Shown piece by piece: positions 1-5,301 of a stretch of DNA of 10,771 nt. The notes below the pieces were generated by a model that ran no database searches, was not told the origin of the DNA, and saw only the letters and a program-made list of their open reading frames with translations. Origin of the DNA: an uncultured Collinsella sp. (lineage in GTDB: Bacteria; Actinomycetota; Coriobacteriia; Coriobacteriales; Coriobacteriaceae); contig CABUSL010000070.1 of NCBI GenBank assembly GCA_902494295.1, forward strand, positions 1 through 10,771, read 5' to 3'. A program made the translations under genes and the position numbers. Position 1 is the stretch's first letter; every line of letters starts with the position of its first letter.

Positions 1-1
1 A

Positions 2-373
2 TATCACATTGCAGATGAAGGAAAAGTATATCTTTTTACCGGAAGTAAGATTACCGGTGGCTTCTGCGTCACCCGGAAAGGCCTTTTGCATCCGTCAAAG
101 CTTGGTCACATTTTGGACGATACTCCACCGTTGCTTGACTACTCAGCAGGTTCTGGCGAATTTATTAAATACAAGGGGCGTTCCTACTGCTGGATAGAGA
201 TTTCACAGGAGGGGCAAATTCTTCTTACGAAGAAAATGATGGACTTTTTGAAGGTGAGACCCGGAATGGAGCTGCTCTCTATCCGCAGCAGCGACATCGC
301 GTTTACGATGGGGGCTAAAGGACCGCTATTGGAAAAAGCAGAAAACTATGACGGTGAAATTCCGCTTTTTTAA
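2..373 (+). CDS. Partial gene: AbrB/SpoVT-like C-terminal domain protein (5' end outside window)
   Basis: The reading frame is open from the window edge to a TAA at 371-373, so the true start lies upstream. The internal TTG at 86 has no ribosome binding site and is not a credible start. About 123 residues are visible. The C-terminal half has a pattern reminiscent of swapped-hairpin AbrB/SpoVT domains (G-Q-I-L-L-T-K, then a short helix, then V-R-P-G-M-E-L-L-S-I-R), followed by a tail with A-F-T-M-G-A-K-G-P-L-L-E-K-A. This would suggest a small DNA-binding regulator, but the assignment is by memory of the motif and is tentative. Composition differs from every other gene here: many codons end in A or T (ATT, CTT, AAA, TTT), whereas the neighbours prefer G/C. 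That fits recent acquisition. No transposase or attachment site is visible beside it. Confidence 0.6.
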   Translation, partial: YHIADEGKVYLFTGSKITGGFCVTRKGLLHPSKLGHILDDTPPLLDYSAGSGEFIKYKGRSYCWIEISQEGQILLTKKMMDFLKVRPGMELLSIRSSDIAFTMGAKGPLLEKAENYDGEIPLF

Positions 374-557
374 GTGTAACAATTCCAGTTTATAAAATTA
401 AGAACGATGTTGGCAAGCCTCGAGGTGTCATCGGCGATGGACACGCGCTTCATGCTCTTCTATACCGCAACCTTAGCTCTCAGCTAATGAATTCAAGTTT
501 AATCCTTTCTACGATGTGCTGTGTGCCGGCACGGTAGCCGGATCGTAGGAAGGATGC
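374..557. other. Intergenic transition with weak promoter candidates and a nested inverted repeat
   Basis: No credible gene lies in these 184 bases. Composition shifts here from AT-rich (left) to GC-rich (right). TATAAAAT at 391-398 and TACGAT at 510-515 could be -10 elements, but neither has a convincing -35 box. An inverted repeat pairs CTACGAT (509-515) with ATCGTAG (542-548). Inside it, CCGGC (526-530) pairs with GCCGG (537-541). The right arms abut the Shine-Dalgarno of the next gene (GGAAGG, 548-553), so the structure may be an operator or a leader hairpin. If TACGAT is the real -10, the left outer arm would not be transcribed, which favours DNA binding over RNA folding for the outer repeat. 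Confidence 0.35.
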
Positions 558-560
558 ATG

Positions 561-1103
561 ATGAAAAAGCTTGAAAACGAAGTGCTGCTGAGCCGTCGCG
601 CTGCACTGAGCGCATTCGCCACCGTCGCCTTGGGGACTGCCGGTCTTCTTGCCGGTTGTGGTAGCGATAAGGCGACCGTCACCGAGGACGCTGGCGATGG
701 CGACAAGAAGGAAGAGGCGAAGAAGGAAGAGCAGTCTACGACTGACCTGGCGGTTGGTGCGACGGTGACCACAGCTGCCGGTCTTTCCGTCGTTGTCGAT
801 TCCGTCCAGCCCGGCCTCACAAATTATGACGGTTCGACCATGACGGGCATTCACGTCACGTACGTTAACAATGGCGATGAGGGCGCAGATTACAATATCT
901 ACGACTGGAAGGGCGAGGACGCCAACGGCGCTCAACAGAATCAGGGTTACTACAGCGAGGGCTCCGATGAGCTGCAGTCTGGTACCCTTTCCGCCGGTGG
1001 CTCCGTGGCGGGCAATATCTACTTTGATGGCGATATCAAGAAGGCACTGTATTTTGCCAACATGTTTGATAAGTCTGCCACTGCAAGCTGGGTGCTGGCC
1101 TAG
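561..1103 (+). CDS. Predicted secreted lipoprotein, DUF4352-like
   Basis: The protein is about 180 residues. The N-terminus carries a twin-arginine-like S-R-R-A-A-L sequence, a hydrophobic stretch and a lipobox L-L-A-G-C with the lipidated Cys at about residue 33. It should therefore be exported, possibly through Tat, and anchored to the outer face of the membrane. A Lys/Glu/Asp-rich linker (about 36-60) follows, then a beta-rich domain (about 63-180) with V-T-Y-V-N-N-G-D, resembling the immunoglobulin-like DUF4352 fold. Function is unknown. Two adjacent ATGs (558 and 561) are possible; GGAAGG at 548-553 gives better spacing (7 nt) to 561. The helix-turn-helix gene starts 39 bases downstream in the same direction, so the two are probably co-transcribed, and a kinase follows. 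An extracytoplasmic sensor or ligand-binding role for the kinase is conceivable but unproven. Confidence 0.85.
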   Translation: MKKLENEVLLSRRAALSAFATVALGTAGLLAGCGSDKATVTEDAGDGDKKEEAKKEEQSTTDLAVGATVTTAAGLSVVVDSVQPGLTNYDGSTMTGIHVTYVNNGDEGADYNIYDWKGEDANGAQQNQGYYSEGSDELQSGTLSAGGSVAGNIYFDGDIKKALYFANMFDKSATASWVLA

Positions 1104-1142
1104 CATGTCGCTACCGTTGCGCCGTATGGGAGGTGAGGTCGT

Positions 1143-1565
1143 ATGCCCGATAAAAAGTTGACTGACGAGTTACTCAATGAACTTCTCGACGCGCCAAACA
1201 TCGATGGCTATATCAAAGAACACGACTTTGCCGCCCCGTCGCTTTCGGACTACCTGATGCAGCTGCTGCAGGAAAAGGGCTTGGAGCGTTCGCGCGTGGT
1301 TCGCATGGCCGATCTCAATGAGACCTTTGGCTATCAGATCTTTACCGGCGCGCGTCATCCGAGTCGCAATAAGGTGCTGCAGATTGCCTTTGCGATGGCG
1401 CTGACGCTCAAAGAGACCAACCGTGCGCTGACGGCTGCCGGGGTAAGCGTCCTTAACTGCAAGGACCGCCGCGATGCGATTATCATCTTTTGCATCGATC
1501 GCGGGTGCAGCCTCCAAAAGGTCAACGAGGAACTGTATCGCTTTGGCGAGGAGACGGTGAGTTAG
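1143..1565 (+). CDS. Small XRE-like helix-turn-helix protein, kinase-associated type
   Basis: This is a 140-residue cytoplasmic protein. Residues about 48-100 form a Cro/XRE-like helical DNA-binding region (R-V-V-R-M-A-D-L-N-E-T-F-G-Y-Q-I-F, then P-S-R-N-K-V-L-Q-I-A-F). A C-terminal helical part (about 108-135) contains R-R-D-A-I-I-I-F and R-G-C-S-L. From memory, proteins with this Y-Q-I-F-x-G-x-R-x-P-S-R pattern often sit beside Ser/Thr protein kinase genes in Firmicutes and Actinobacteria, as here, where a kinase gene follows after about 98 bases. The ATG has a strong Shine-Dalgarno, GGGAGGTGAGG, at 1129-1139. A likely role is a regulator, or a phosphorylated partner, of the kinase; this is inference. 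The N-terminal 30 residues are acidic and helical, with no recognised motif. Confidence 0.82.
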   Translation: MPDKKLTDELLNELLDAPNIDGYIKEHDFAAPSLSDYLMQLLQEKGLERSRVVRMADLNETFGYQIFTGARHPSRNKVLQIAFAMALTLKETNRALTAAGVSVLNCKDRRDAIIIFCIDRGCSLQKVNEELYRFGEETVS

Positions 1566-1650
1566 CGGCTGATATCTGAGCCGGCGGAGCTGTCGAACAG
1601 CGATGCAAACGAACGGGGTGCGGATGCCATGGGGTGTCTGCGCCCTGCGC

Positions 1651-1656
1651 TATGAT
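1651..1656 (+). promoter_or_regulatory. Candidate -10 element (TATGAT) for leaderless kinase transcript
   Basis: TATGAT ends 7 bases before the ATG at 1664, the spacing expected if transcription starts on or next to that ATG. No good -35 box is seen. The overlapping GGAGG is too close to the ATG for normal Shine-Dalgarno use. This would give the kinase its own promoter in addition to read-through from the lipoprotein gene. Confidence 0.3.
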
Positions 1657-1663
1657 GGAGGCT

Positions 1664-3043
1664 ATGGATACTCAGACCCCAACATATTCCAATGACGAGC
1701 TGACCGCAGCGCTTGCCGAGCACCTGGCGTCGCTCGATCGCGACGACAGCTATCGCGTGGAGCGTGTACTTAAGCGCTCGTCCGTTGAAACAACCGAGCT
1801 CGTGTACTTTGAAGGAACCGGCGGTAGTTCGCTCGGCCCCTTTGTCCGCAAACGCATCGATGCTTCGGCTCAAATCGGCGGGGCATACGAGCGTCTGTTT
1901 GCCGCTCAGCGGGCAGGCAGGCGTTTTGAGCACCTGCCCAGAATCGTCGATTGTCGTCGTGTGGGCGACGAGCTCAACGTGGTTATGGAATACATCGAAG
2001 GGGAGACGCTCGGGGCGCTGGTGTACCGTCTGGGAGCCACCCCCGATTATGCGCGTGAATTGTATCCTGCCCTATGCGATGCCGTGGGCGAGCTCCATGC
2101 CGGTTTTGCAATAGCGGGGGAGACGTCGGCGCCGGTGATCCATCGCGACCTCAAGCCGTCGAATATCATCGTGACAGGTGCCAACTATACGCCTGATGAC
2201 GGCCTGACGTTTTCATCGCTGGTGATTATCGACTTGGGGATCGCGCGCGTATGGCGCGATGGCGCCGATGCCGACACCGTCAAGTTTGGCACGCGACCCT
2301 ATGCGCCGCCCGAGCAGTATGGGTTTGGGCAGACGAGTGTGCGCAGCGACGTCTACGCACTTGGCGCCCTGTTGTTCTTCTGCTTGACGGGAGTCGACCC
2401 TAAACCAGGGCTCGACATGCGCGAGCAATGCGAGGCGCGTGGCATTCCCACCCCACTTGCCGATGCCGTCTGCATGTCGATGGCGCTCGACCCGGCCAAG
2501 CGTTTTGCGAGCGCGGAAGCGTTGGGACGGGCGACGCGCGCGGCATACGATCTAAGTCGCCCCGTGCGGCCTCCTGCGCCTGCGCCTGTCCGTACTCCGG
2601 CCTCGGAGACGGTGTTGACGCCCCAAGGGCTCCAGAACCCCACAGGGCTTCCTAGGCCTGCCGCCTCCGCTGCATGCGGTCTGCTCTCTCGCGTTCCGGA
2701 GTCTCTGGGGCGTATTTGGAATACGCTCGTCTGCTTCTCGCTGCTTGTGTTCTTTGCCGGAAGTCACTTTGCCGTCTTTCACCCAACGGGAGCAAACCAA
2801 AGCTACCCGACGTGGCTTCTCATAATCGAGTATTTTTTCTTTGTCGATGGCCTTATGGTGCTTATGCATTTTGCGCTGCTCGATAAGCGCCGTCTTCGTC
2901 GGCGATTCGCACTGCTCGACAGCTATCGCGGCAAGAAACTCGCGAAACTCTGGCTCAAGGCATTGAGTGTGCTGCTCCTATGCATGATCGTCATAGTCGC
3001 GGTTGCCAATGCGACCGGCGTCGTCGATACCTCCGCTACCTAA
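1664..3043 (+). CDS. Membrane-anchored Ser/Thr protein kinase (non-PASTA, three C-terminal TM segments)
   Basis: The protein is 459 residues from this start. The kinase core spans about 28-295. The candidate beta-3 lysine is K63 (F-V-R-K-R-I), the catalytic loop H-R-D-L-K-P-S-N is at 160-167, the metal motif is D-L-G (190-192) instead of D-F-G, and A-P-P-E-Q is at 214-218. The aspartate of S-D-V-Y (about 229) and an R280 in A-K-R-F are also present. The glycine-rich loop is not canonical. A Pro-rich linker (299-330) leads to membrane segments at about 351-372, 384-404 and 430-452. No PASTA repeats are present, so this is not a PknB/StkP orthologue. Start choice is uncertain: GTG 1634 and ATG 1652/1655 are in frame. 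ATG 1664 has GGAGG only 2 nt away, but TATGAT (1651-1656) lies 7 nt upstream, as in leaderless actinobacterial genes. Substrates are unknown; the upstream helix-turn-helix protein is the obvious candidate. Confidence 0.9.
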   Translation: MDTQTPTYSNDELTAALAEHLASLDRDDSYRVERVLKRSSVETTELVYFEGTGGSSLGPFVRKRIDASAQIGGAYERLFAAQRAGRRFEHLPRIVDCRRVGDELNVVMEYIEGETLGALVYRLGATPDYARELYPALCDAVGELHAGFAIAGETSAPVIHRDLKPSNIIVTGANYTPDDGLTFSSLVIIDLGIARVWRDGADADTVKFGTRPYAPPEQYGFGQTSVRSDVYALGALLFFCLTGVDPKPGLDMREQCEARGIPTPLADAVCMSMALDPAKRFASAEALGRATRAAYDLSRPVRPPAPAPVRTPASETVLTPQGLQNPTGLPRPAASAACGLLSRVPESLGRIWNTLVCFSLLVFFAGSHFAVFHPTGANQSYPTWLLIIEYFFFVDGLMVLMHFALLDKRRLRRRFALLDSYRGKKLAKLWLKALSVLLLCMIVIVAVANATGVVDTSAT

Positions 3044-3047
3044 AAGA

Positions 3048-3070
3048 AAAGGGCCCCGTTGGGGCCCTTT
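3048..3070. terminator. Bidirectional intrinsic terminator between convergent genes
   Basis: A perfect 10-bp stem, AAAGGGCCCC / GGGGCCCTTT, has a GTT loop. The run of A on one side and T on the other lets it work on both strands. It lies 4 bases after the kinase stop and 10 bases beyond the stop of the minus-strand hydrolase gene. Confidence 0.88.
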
Positions 3071-3080
3071 GCAGTTGCAC

Positions 3081-4214
3081 TTAGATGCGGTTCATCTGAG
3101 CGGCGACTTTGTTGTACCAGTCCTGCCACGTGGGCGGGCAGTACTTTTTGGCCGCAGCCGGGGTAAGGGTGGAGCCGTAGTTGGCGCCCAGATAGGCAAC
3201 GTGAGCGGAGATGCCCTCGCTCCAGCTGCCAAAGCTGCGCCAACCGCCGCCACGTGCACTCCAGCCCCAGGCGTTATAAGAATTGGCGCAATAAGCACCC
3301 TTGGTGCTCTCGATGCAGGCGATGGCGGGGGACCAACGGGGGTCGACACCGGTATTCCAAGCGGCGACGGCAAAGTTGTAGCCCTGGCCTGCCATGGGGG
3401 AGCCGGCGAGATAATTGTCGATGCGGCTCGTCCACTCATTAATGAACGAATCGTAATCGGAACTACCGGTATTGGAGTTGTTCACCGTGGTGTCGATGGT
3501 GGTGTTGGTGTTGGTGGCCTGGCTGCTGGAATTGCTGCCGCTTACGCCCTCGCCCGAGAGCTTCTCGGCGGCAGCGGCCTTATCGGCCTCAAGCTTGGCA
3601 AGCTCGGCGGCATTTTCCTGCTCGGCTTTTGCCTGTGCCTCGCTGCGGAGCTGCTGGGCCTGCGCCAGCGCATCCTCGGCGTTTTTCTGCTCTGCCTCAA
3701 GCTGTGACTTGGCCTGCTGGAGCTCGGCCTTGTTCTGCTCAAGTTCGGTTTGCATGTTATTGAGCTCTTCGATCTCGTCGACGCTCGAGCTCGTGATCTG
3801 GTTGGTGTATTTGCAGGTCGTGATGAACTCACCCAGGCTCTGTGCGTTGACCAGGAAGCTCACGATGGGATTGGTGCCCTTCTGATACTTGTACAGATCG
3901 CGCATGGCAGAGCTTGCCTTGGCCTGCTGCTCGGGAAGCTTAGCCTCGATTTCCTCGATGCTCGCCTCATTGGAGTCAATCTGCTTTTGCAGGTCATCGA
4001 GTTTGGTGCGGGCGTCGTTGTAGGCGCTCGTGGCGGCTTCGATCTTCTGCTGGGCTGCGGAAAGCTGGTCCTGCGTTGCCTGCGAGGCGGCATACGCCGC
4101 AACGGGGGAGAGCATCGGCGTGGCCGTCAGCGCAACGGCGAGCGCGGCGCTCGTGATGATACGAGCCGGCTTCGACGCAATGAGTGCTGCGGTGCGATGA
4201 TTCGAATGCTGCAT
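3081..4214 (-). CDS. Exported coiled-coil protein with C-terminal lysozyme-like domain; probable peptidoglycan hydrolase
   Basis: The protein is 377 residues. A signal peptide (1 to about 42, cleavage near A-Y-A) has a basic N-region and a hydrophobic core at 18-40. Residues 44-112 and 142-222 are long Ala/Glu/Gln/Lys coiled coils separated by a short region (about 113-135, N-P-I-V-S-F-L-V-N-A-Q-S-L-G-E-F), the layout of PcsB-type cell-wall proteins. A Ser/Thr/Asn linker (223-252) leads to a C-terminal domain (253-377). Instead of the usual CHAP or NlpC/P60 domain, this carries A-C-I-E-S with E302 as candidate catalytic acid, then Y-N-A-W-G-W (313-318) and S-W-S-E-G-I-S-A-H-V. That pattern is typical of lysozyme or glucosaminidase-like folds. 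It likely cleaves glycan strands outside the cell. The ATG at 4214 is chosen over TTG 4229 because AGAGGG sits 5 nt upstream of it. An upstream palindrome cluster suggests regulation. Confidence 0.87.
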   Translation of the reverse strand: MQHSNHRTAALIASKPARIITSAALAVALTATPMLSPVAAYAASQATQDQLSAAQQKIEAATSAYNDARTKLDDLQKQIDSNEASIEEIEAKLPEQQAKASSAMRDLYKYQKGTNPIVSFLVNAQSLGEFITTCKYTNQITSSSVDEIEELNNMQTELEQNKAELQQAKSQLEAEQKNAEDALAQAQQLRSEAQAKAEQENAAELAKLEADKAAAAEKLSGEGVSGSNSSSQATNTNTTIDTTVNNSNTGSSDYDSFINEWTSRIDNYLAGSPMAGQGYNFAVAAWNTGVDPRWSPAIACIESTKGAYCANSYNAWGWSARGGGWRSFGSWSEGISAHVAYLGANYGSTLTPAAAKKYCPPTWQDWYNKVAAQMNRI

Positions 4215-4256
4215 CCAGTCCCTCTGCAATCAATCGTAGGTTATGGTTCGAACGGT

Positions 4257-4262
4257 ATTCTA
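4257..4262 (-). promoter_or_regulatory. Candidate -10 element (TAGAAT) of the hydrolase gene
   Basis: Read on the minus strand, TAGAAT lies about 43 bases upstream of the ATG at 4214. The region where a -35 box should be is filled by palindromic sequence and has no TTGACA-like hexamer. This fits a promoter that depends on or is blocked by a bound regulator. Confidence 0.35.
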
Positions 4263-4275
4263 CTACTGCTTTCGA

Positions 4276-4323
4276 CCTCAACTTGAACCTTAAAGGTTCC
4301 AAAGGGTCAAGTTGAACTTGAGG
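4276..4323. promoter_or_regulatory. Cluster of overlapping palindromes, candidate operator
   Basis: Three symmetric elements overlap. GAACCTT-A-AAGGTTC (4285-4299) is a perfect 7-bp palindrome. TCAAGTT-G-AACTTGA (4307-4321) is a second perfect 7-bp palindrome. TCAACTTGA (4278-4286) pairs with TCAAGTTGA (4307-4315), enclosing the first. A related TTCAACTT half-site is at 4372-4379. The stretch is markedly AT-richer than the flanking genes. It lies just upstream of the candidate -10 of the hydrolase gene, where an operator would sit. The binding protein is unknown. Confidence 0.5.
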
Positions 4324-4416
4324 CTTTGGCTTTGACCTGCAGTTATGATGAATTGTTGAGAAACCATAGAGTTCAACTTTAACGTTACGGGGGCCTGTTT
4401 AAGAGGGGTTTGGGGC

Positions 4417-4447
4417 TGTAAAAGCTATCTCAACGTGGGGTTTTACA
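4417..4447. repeat. Short inverted repeat downstream of the MOSC gene
   Basis: TGTAAAA (4417-4423) is complementary to TTTTACA (4441-4447), with 17 bases between. It lies directly after the minus-strand MOSC stop. The stem is AT-rich and lacks a following U-tract on the minus strand, so it is at best a weak terminator. No better terminator is visible between the MOSC gene and the hydrolase gene. Confidence 0.3.
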
Positions 4448-4448
4448 A

Positions 4449-5081
4449 CTACAGCGTGCCCTCCTGGCGAGCCTGCTCAATCTCTTCGAGCGCCTCGGCG
4501 GGGGTGAACGAACAGGTGCCGTCGCCGAGTTTGACTACCTGGATATCGTCGCCGATATGGACCTCTCCGCCCTTTAGTACCACGCCGAAAACGCCCTCGT
4601 GGGGAAAGATGCAGTCGCCGGCTAGATAGTAGATGGCACAGCGTGTGTGGCAGACCTTGCCGATCTGACTGATTTCGACAAGCACCTCGCTGCCAAGCTT
4701 GAGCTGCGTGCCCAAGGGGAGCGAGAGCAGGTTGATGCCCCGGGTTGTGAAGTTCTCTCCAAAGTCACCCTCGTGTACGTCGAGCCCGCGTGCCTGCGCC
4801 GTCTGGATGGACTCCGCGGCTAAAAAAGAGACCTGGCGGTGCCAATGTCCGGCGTGCGCATCGGTAGCGAGGCCAAATTGCTCGATGACGGTGTCGCGTC
4901 CATCGGCGACGGGCGACTTGCGAGTGCCTCTGTGCTCCGACGTGTTGATTGAGACGATACGAGCAGGCCCGTTGTAAGCATCGTTTGCGGTGCGTAGGGG
5001 AGCTGCCGTCCGGGCACGATCCGCAAGTTCGCGCTTGGCGGCGTCAATGATGGGGTTGTTGATCGGATGAGCCTGGGGCAC
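4449..5081 (-). CDS. Stand-alone MOSC domain protein
   Basis: The protein is 210 residues. Residues about 37-190 match a short MOSC domain: G-P-A-R-I-V-S-I-N at the start, E-G-D-F-G-E-N-F at 104-111, then I-G-K-V-C-H-T-R-C with C144 and C148, and G-D-C-I-F-P-H-E-G-V-F with C157, followed by a K-G-G turn. MOSC domains are the C-terminal part of molybdenum-cofactor sulfurases and occur alone in many bacteria, where a sulfur-carrying or cofactor-delivery role is assumed. The conserved Cys is expected to carry the reactive sulfur. The first 35 residues are an extra Ala/Arg-rich helical extension. The start is GTG at 5081, with AAAGG placed 7 bases upstream. No molybdopterin biosynthesis gene is in the window, so the partner enzyme is unknown. 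Confidence 0.88.
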   Translation of the reverse strand: MPQAHPINNPIIDAAKRELADRARTAAPLRTANDAYNGPARIVSINTSEHRGTRKSPVADGRDTVIEQFGLATDAHAGHWHRQVSFLAAESIQTAQARGLDVHEGDFGENFTTRGINLLSLPLGTQLKLGSEVLVEISQIGKVCHTRCAIYYLAGDCIFPHEGVFGVVLKGGEVHIGDDIQVVKLGDGTCSFTPAEALEEIEQARQEGTL

Positions 5082-5117
5082 GGTGCACCTTTCGACGGGG
5101 CGGGCAACATGTTGAAT

Positions 5118-5156
5118 CCTACAACAATGGTAGGTTCATTGCCCATTGTCATACAA
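5118..5156 (-). promoter_or_regulatory. Candidate MOSC promoter overlapped by inverted repeats
   Basis: On the minus strand, TTGTAT (5156-5151) and TACCAT (5132-5127) are 18 bases apart, giving a leader of about 40 bases before the GTG. The -10 lies inside CCTAC-N7-GTAGG (5118-5134). A second repeat, ACAATGG (5124-5130) / CCATTGT (5143-5149), spans the spacer. The overlap suggests an operator, but the regulator is unknown. Confidence 0.4.
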
Positions 5157-5215
5157 CGGTGAGCGCCGCCTTCGTGCTGGACGATTGCGTCGATTGCCAT
5201 AGATACGGTGGAGCT

Positions 5216-5245
5216 TTGGGCGCCGGCGGCTTGGCACGCTAGAAT
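5216..5245 (+). promoter_or_regulatory. Candidate promoter of the D-aspartate ligase operon
   Basis: TTGGGC (5216-5221) and TAGAAT (5240-5245) are separated by 18 bases, predicting a start near 5252 and a leader of about 50 bases. The leader contains GCCC/GGGC arms able to form a small hairpin around 5266-5280. The ribosome binding site AGGAAG (5291-5296) is 5 bases from the ATG at 5302. Confidence 0.4.
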
Positions 5246-5301
5246 AAATCAGTTGCGCAAAGACCGCCCGTTGTGTGGGCAGTTCATGATAGGAAGTTTC
5301 C

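Noticed and set aside
9..197. Short plus-strand open frame at the left edge in a different register
   Set aside because: The overlapping frame from position 2 is open to the edge and has a plausible domain pattern. This one ends mid-way with no recognisable motif.
480..1106. Minus-strand open frame opposite the lipoprotein gene
   Set aside because: The plus strand has a lipobox signal peptide and a good ribosome binding site, whereas the minus-strand frame has neither.
3003..3707. Plus-strand open frame of about 234 codons opposite the hydrolase gene
   Set aside because: It reads through the bidirectional terminator and mirrors the coiled-coil and lysozyme-like gene. Its Gly/Ala/Val-rich product has no ribosome binding site or domain.
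4276..4323. Palindrome cluster as an intrinsic terminator
   Set aside because: Stems are AT-rich, no U-tract follows on either strand, and the position fits an operator upstream of the hydrolase gene better.
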